This document shows, piece by piece, positions 6,306 through 9,161 of a stretch of 9,161 nt of DNA (the stretch's first letter is position 1; each line of letters opens with the position of its first letter). The notes below the pieces were generated by a model. It was not told the DNA's origin. It was given only the letters and a program-made list of their open reading frames with translations, and did no database searches. The position numbers and the translations under genes are program-made. This stretch comes from Bacteroidia bacterium (lineage in GTDB: Bacteria > Bacteroidota > Bacteroidia > Flavobacteriales > Flavobacteriaceae), in assembly GCA_030429325.1 (NCBI GenBank), contig JAUICT010000055.1:1-9161 (forward strand), written 5' to 3'.

Positions 6306-6728
6306 ACCTTTCTTCTCTTCTTCAATTTTGGAAAGGCTCCATGCAATGGCATTATCCAGATCTTGAAATTGGCGAATATTTCCTTTGAAGAACAATCGCT
6401 CCAAAACAATGCTGGACAGCCCACCCTTGTCATAGCTCACAATGGAATAGTACTTGAGCTGATGTCGATTTCTATAAAATTTCAACCAATCCGTGGGGAC
6501 AACGGAGTAAGGGTTAATACGATTGGAGATGTAGGCAACGGGCTCATCCCTCCCAATGATTTCGTAAGCTATATCTATGATTTTTTTGGCCATGGACCAG
6601 TTAAAGACAACACCTTCCTTGATTTCCGAAATGACCAATCCATCAAAGAAATAGAAAATCCCGAATTCGCATTCCCGTATCTCACGGATGTTCTTAAAAA
6701 AGTCTATGTTCTTAACAGTCTTTTGCAT
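6285..6728 (-). CDS. Small conserved flavobacterial protein, possibly SpoIIAA/STAS-SEC14-like
   Basis: This cytosolic protein of 147 residues has no signal peptide or membrane helix. It carries the pattern of a family I recall widely in Flavobacteriaceae: FYFFDGLVISEIKEGVVFNW (25-44), AYISNRINPYSVVPTDWLKF (65-84) and LERLFFKGNIRQFQDLDNAIAW (109-130). The alternating strands and helices and the final helix (DLDNAIAWSLSKIEEEKK) resemble a STAS/SEC14-like fold, but this is by feel, not alignment. Function is unknown. The minus strand was chosen over a 142-codon plus-strand frame because only the minus reading shows this family pattern. Its 3' end overlaps the hydrolase gene by 21 nt tail-to-tail. 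It lies 96 nt downstream of the acyltransferase-like gene, and no clear promoter is visible. Confidence 0.75.
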   Translation of the reverse strand: MQKTVKNIDFFKNIREIRECEFGIFYFFDGLVISEIKEGVVFNWSMAKKIIDIAYEIIGRDEPVAYISNRINPYSVVPTDWLKFYRNRHQLKYYSIVSYDKGGLSSIVLERLFFKGNIRQFQDLDNAIAWSLSKIEEEKKGLTPQMK

Positions 6729-6824
6729 GCCAAAAAAACTTGGACCGTAAAATTAATCAATCCCAAGACGTATTCCGATACTGTTTTATGAACAAAACTT
6801 TCTTTTTTTAATCTAAAAAGGCTT

Positions 6825-8003
6825 TTATATATAGGTCAACCACCATTTCTCCCTATGGTTGGTCTTATAATCATTATACCAACTACAAATAGGATACAAG
6901 GCCAAAGTCAGAAGAATCCAAATGAGATATACCACCCACAGACTGAACCCATATCCCCTCAATTGAGGTTGCAAGGTGACCCATAGATCGATTACCATAT
7001 CGGAAAAACTGAACCCGGTAAAGATGGCAGCAAATACGGCCAACATATGGATCACATAAATATGGACGATGTAAAAAAACATGGGCACCCGACCAATGAC
7101 CACCAATTTTTGGGTCCAGCGGTTTTGCCAGTTTTCCACCAAACCCAAAAAGATCAGTGAAGGTCCAAGCGTGATTAATAAATAAAGTAAAGATGGTGGA
7201 TATTTGGTCACATTAAAAAAGGAGGCTATGGTTAGCCCAATACTATCTTGTCCTGCCCAAAGGTTAGGGTCGCCATAGGTGTTGAAGATTCTCAGTGCAA
7301 AAAATACCAAGACCATCCCAGTACCCAGCTGTAACAACCTTTTAATCCGAAACTTGGAATCAAAAGACGGTAGATAGAACGCGCCAAAATAATATCCTAG
7401 GGGCATTACAAATATCCAAGGAATCATAGGGTATCCTACAAAAACTTGGAAACTACCCAAATCCACTAAATTGAATACATGCAGCAACGACCATAGGATT
7501 GAGGTCGTTGGGTCGGTTGGAGCAACGGAGTCCAACAGGTTGTGACCAAAAATGGCAATAAGGGAGACTGCAACCATAAGCTTTTTGGGAAGATGGATGA
7601 ATCCGGCCAAAAAGATCATGCTTATGCCCAATACCCAGATTACCTGAAGAAGAACGATGGAATAGTCCAGCTTGAACATCCACGCCAATTTTATGACGGT
7701 GAACTCAGCGATTACCAACCAAAGTCCACGTTTCAACAACCATGTGGAGAGCGCTTTTTTAGTGATACGCTGTCCTACAAAAAAAGCTGAGGTACCTGCC
7801 AAGAAAACAAAGACCGGTGCACAAAAATGGGTAACGAACCGGGTCCAGAATAAAGGGACATTGGTTTGGGACATGTCCGTTGGATCAAAGAAATAGGCAT
7901 CGAAATGAAAATAATCACGGACATGGTCCAATGCCATGATGACCATGACAAGTCCTCGGAGCATGTCAATGGATTTAATTCGGTTTTTTCGGTTGGTCTG
8001 CAT
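6825..8003 (-). CDS. DUF1624/HGSNAT-like membrane acyltransferase
   Basis: This 392-residue polytopic membrane protein begins RIKSIDMLRGLVMVIMALDHVRDYF (8-32), the signature of the DUF1624 (heparan-alpha-glucosaminide N-acetyltransferase catalytic domain) family. Further features are the short motif GYPMIPWIFVMPLGYYFG (190-207) and about ten hydrophobic helices, including segments near 12-27, 60-78, 91-109, 117-136, 143-157, 194-212, 226-240, 272-288, 302-326 and 353-373. D26 and H27 in LDHVRD are plausible active-site residues. Relatives are thought to carry acetyl groups across the membrane to sugars, but the bacterial substrate is unknown. The only good start is ATG 8003, preceded by a CATCATC run. 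Downstream there is no obvious terminator before the next gene. Family assignment is good; the acetyl-transfer role is inferred. Confidence 0.85.
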   Translation of the reverse strand: MQTNRKNRIKSIDMLRGLVMVIMALDHVRDYFHFDAYFFDPTDMSQTNVPLFWTRFVTHFCAPVFVFLAGTSAFFVGQRITKKALSTWLLKRGLWLVIAEFTVIKLAWMFKLDYSIVLLQVIWVLGISMIFLAGFIHLPKKLMVAVSLIAIFGHNLLDSVAPTDPTTSILWSLLHVFNLVDLGSFQVFVGYPMIPWIFVMPLGYYFGAFYLPSFDSKFRIKRLLQLGTGMVLVFFALRIFNTYGDPNLWAGQDSIGLTIASFFNVTKYPPSLLYLLITLGPSLIFLGLVENWQNRWTQKLVVIGRVPMFFYIVHIYVIHMLAVFAAIFTGFSFSDMVIDLWVTLQPQLRGYGFSLWVVYLIWILLTLALYPICSWYNDYKTNHREKWWLTYI

Positions 8004-8109
8004 GATGATGTGTGTTTTTTACCAAAAGGATTAACCTTCTGTACAAGTGCATTTTAGCATCACCAAATTACGCAAAACCCTTGGAAGAAAATGACCCGAA
8101 AATTGCTTT

Positions 8110-8121
8110 GTTTCATGAAAC
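8110..8121. other. Perfect 12-bp palindrome GTTTCATGAAAC
   Basis: This two-fold symmetric site lies in the 144-nt gap between the DUF1624 gene and the DUF2721 gene, 107 nt upstream of the former's start. It could be an operator for a dimeric regulator or a weak stem after the DUF2721 gene. There is no T-run, so a terminator is unlikely. Nothing else in this gap is convincing. Confidence 0.4.
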
Positions 8122-8147
8122 TGTGAATTCCTCCGTCATCGTACTGC

Positions 8148-8537
8148 TCATTTTTCCATATTCTTAAGTTGAATCCCTAATGCTTTGGTGGAAAGTTGTA
8201 CTTCCAACAACGACAAGAGTAAGGAAATGACCAAGAATACCAAGCTTATCCCGAAAATTATATTGGCCCATACGTTCAGCTCCACATAGATGAGGAACAT
8301 GGTCACCGCCGCCAACAAAAAACTTATGATGGCTGTGGCCTGCATGTTTTTGATGATGCCCAAACGTTTCCGAAGTTGATGAATCTGTTGTTTCAAGGGT
8401 TGGGCCGAAGTTTCCTCAAACTGTTTGTGCAACTGTCGGATTAGTGCCGCAATGGCCAAATACCGGGCATTATAGGCCAGCATGGTCAAGGAAATGGCCG
8501 GAAACAAGAGGGCCGGGATGCTTAGGTTGAGCTGCAT
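8148..8537 (-). CDS. DUF2721-family small membrane protein
   Basis: This 129-residue protein starts MQLNLSIPALLFPAISLTMLAYNARYLAIAALIRQLH, the characteristic N-terminus of DUF2721 proteins. It has one helix at about 8-26, a charged central coil (38-62, with LKQQIHQLRKRLGIIK) and two further helices at about 66-86 and 92-112, followed by the family-like EVQLSTKALGIQL (112-124). Function is unknown for the family. The ATG at 8537 was chosen over 8582, because the added 15 residues are unlike family members and would extend towards the neighbouring promoter. The pepP promoter lies just upstream on the opposite strand, so the two genes are divergent. Confidence 0.85.
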   Translation of the reverse strand: MQLNLSIPALLFPAISLTMLAYNARYLAIAALIRQLHKQFEETSAQPLKQQIHQLRKRLGIIKNMQATAIISFLLAAVTMFLIYVELNVWANIIFGISLVFLVISLLLSLLEVQLSTKALGIQLKNMEK

Positions 8538-8566
8538 GGGTTTTATTTTAATGGGAAGGTATGAAT

Positions 8567-8597
8567 TTGTCTTCGGGAACACAATTACCTACATTTG
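8567..8597 (+). promoter_or_regulatory. Promoter of the Xaa-Pro aminopeptidase gene
   Basis: TTG (8567-8569) and TACATTTG (8590-8597, exact TAnnTTTG) are 20 nt apart, the same spacing as in the sdhC promoter. Transcription would start near 8603, about 13 nt before the ATG. Confidence 0.65.
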
Positions 8598-8615
8598 GAC
8601 AAATCATTTTTTCAT

Positions 8616-9161
8616 ATGAAATACTTTCCCATTGACCAGAATCTATTCATTAAGAACCGCAAGAAATTTATGGCGCAAATGAAGCCCAAAAGCATAGCGG
8701 TGTTCAACTCCAATGATGTCTATCCCATTGGGGCGGACAGTACCATGCCCTTTGAGCAGGCGAGGGATATTTTTTACTTGAGTGGAGCGGATCAAGAGGA
8801 AACCATTCTGCTACTTTTTCCGGATGCCTTGGATAAAAAACACAGGGAGATCCTTTTTGTAAGGGAGACCAATGAGCATATTGCGGTTTGGGAAGGGGCC
8901 AAGCTGACCAAAGAGCAGGCCACGACCGTATCTGGAATTGAGACTGTATACTGGCTCACGGATTTTGACAAGGTCTTTTTTGATTTGATGACCGAGGCGG
9001 ATACGATTTATTTCAACACCAATGAGCATTATCGTCAGTCTGTGGAGACCCAGACCCGGGAAGACCGTTTCATCCAAAAATGCAAACAGGATTTTCCTGC
9101 CCATCAGTGGGCCAAGAGCAACCCTATTTTACAACAAATCCGTGGGGTTAAGGAGCCGGAG
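8616..9161 (+). CDS. pepP: Xaa-Pro aminopeptidase (aminopeptidase P), N-terminal part (cut by window edge)
   Basis: The frame is open from ATG 8616 to the right edge, giving 182 residues with no stop. It matches the N-terminal domain of aminopeptidase P: NRKKFMAQM (14-22), a core reading FEQARDIFYLSGADQEETILLLFPD (46-70), ILFVRETNEHIAVWEGAKLTKEQA (79-102) and a closing QQIRGVKEPE. This domain covers the active site of the metal-dependent peptidase that removes the residue before a proline. The C-terminal pita-bread domain with the metal ligands (DxD, H, E, E) is outside the window, so activity cannot be judged. No signal peptide is visible, which suggests a cytoplasmic enzyme. Confidence 0.88.
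   Translation, partial: MKYFPIDQNLFIKNRKKFMAQMKPKSIAVFNSNDVYPIGADSTMPFEQARDIFYLSGADQEETILLLFPDALDKKHREILFVRETNEHIAVWEGAKLTKEQATTVSGIETVYWLTDFDKVFFDLMTEADTIYFNTNEHYRQSVETQTREDRFIQKCKQDFPAHQWAKSNPILQQIRGVKEPE

Noticed and set aside
6363..6791. A 142-codon open frame on the plus strand opposite the small conserved protein gene
   Set aside because: Only the minus-strand reading has the conserved blocks of a recognisable family; the plus frame is its shadow.
6729..6824. A terminator between the DUF1624 gene and the small conserved protein gene
   Set aside because: The gap is A/T-rich, but only 4-bp stems such as CCAA/TTGG are found, too weak to call.
8811..9104. A 97-codon minus-strand frame inside the aminopeptidase gene
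   Set aside because: The plus strand encodes a clear aminopeptidase P domain here; the minus frame has no family features.

Overview
The window looks like a chromosomal segment of a marine-type Flavobacteriaceae (Bacteroidota); a Muricauda/Allomuricauda-like genus is a guess. The support is as follows. Promoters fit the Bacteroidota pattern of a -7 box TAnnTTTG with an upstream TTG/TTTG. No clear Shine-Dalgarno sites are seen. The succinate dehydrogenase is of the three-subunit sdhCAB type with a five-helix cytochrome b. The spacer at the left edge is full of the GTCATTTCGA / TCGAGCGCAGTCGA hairpin repeats common between flavobacterial genes. Most of the window is housekeeping DNA.

Layout, left to right. 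(1) 1-327, minus: the N-terminal 109 residues of a Vsr-type (very short patch repair) endonuclease, cut by the window edge. (2) 328-769: a gene-free spacer of nested inverted repeats (about 431-703), then a strong terminator (718-749) that closes the sdh operon. (3) 770-4255, minus: sdhC-sdhA-sdhB, the complete succinate:quinone oxidoreductase (complex II), driven from a promoter at 4273-4303. (4) 4256-4477: a divergent control region with back-to-back promoters for sdhC and rimK. (5) 4478-6305, plus: a RimK-type ATP-grasp amino-acid ligase overlapping by 20 nt with an aspartoacylase/succinylglutamate desuccinylase-like zinc hydrolase, a likely ligase/hydrolase pair. (6) 6285-8537, minus: a small cytosolic protein of a common flavobacterial family (tail overlapping the hydrolase gene by 21 nt), a DUF1624/HGSNAT-like membrane acyltransferase and a DUF2721 membrane protein. 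(7) 8616-9161, plus: the N-terminal part of an Xaa-Pro aminopeptidase behind a good promoter, cut by the right edge.

How it fits together: SdhCAB couples succinate oxidation in the TCA cycle to menaquinone reduction. RimK and its hydrolase partner probably add and remove, or make and recycle, amino-acyl or glutamyl groups on an unknown substrate; the RimB-type protease gene often found beside such genes is not next to them here. The least explained DNA is the 431-703 spacer, where two outer 24-nt arms (23/24 identical, inverted) enclose two further inverted repeat units and a separate hairpin. I saw no convincing new defence, mobile or RNA system. The most worthwhile leads are the nested repeat block beside vsr and the rimK-hydrolase pair.
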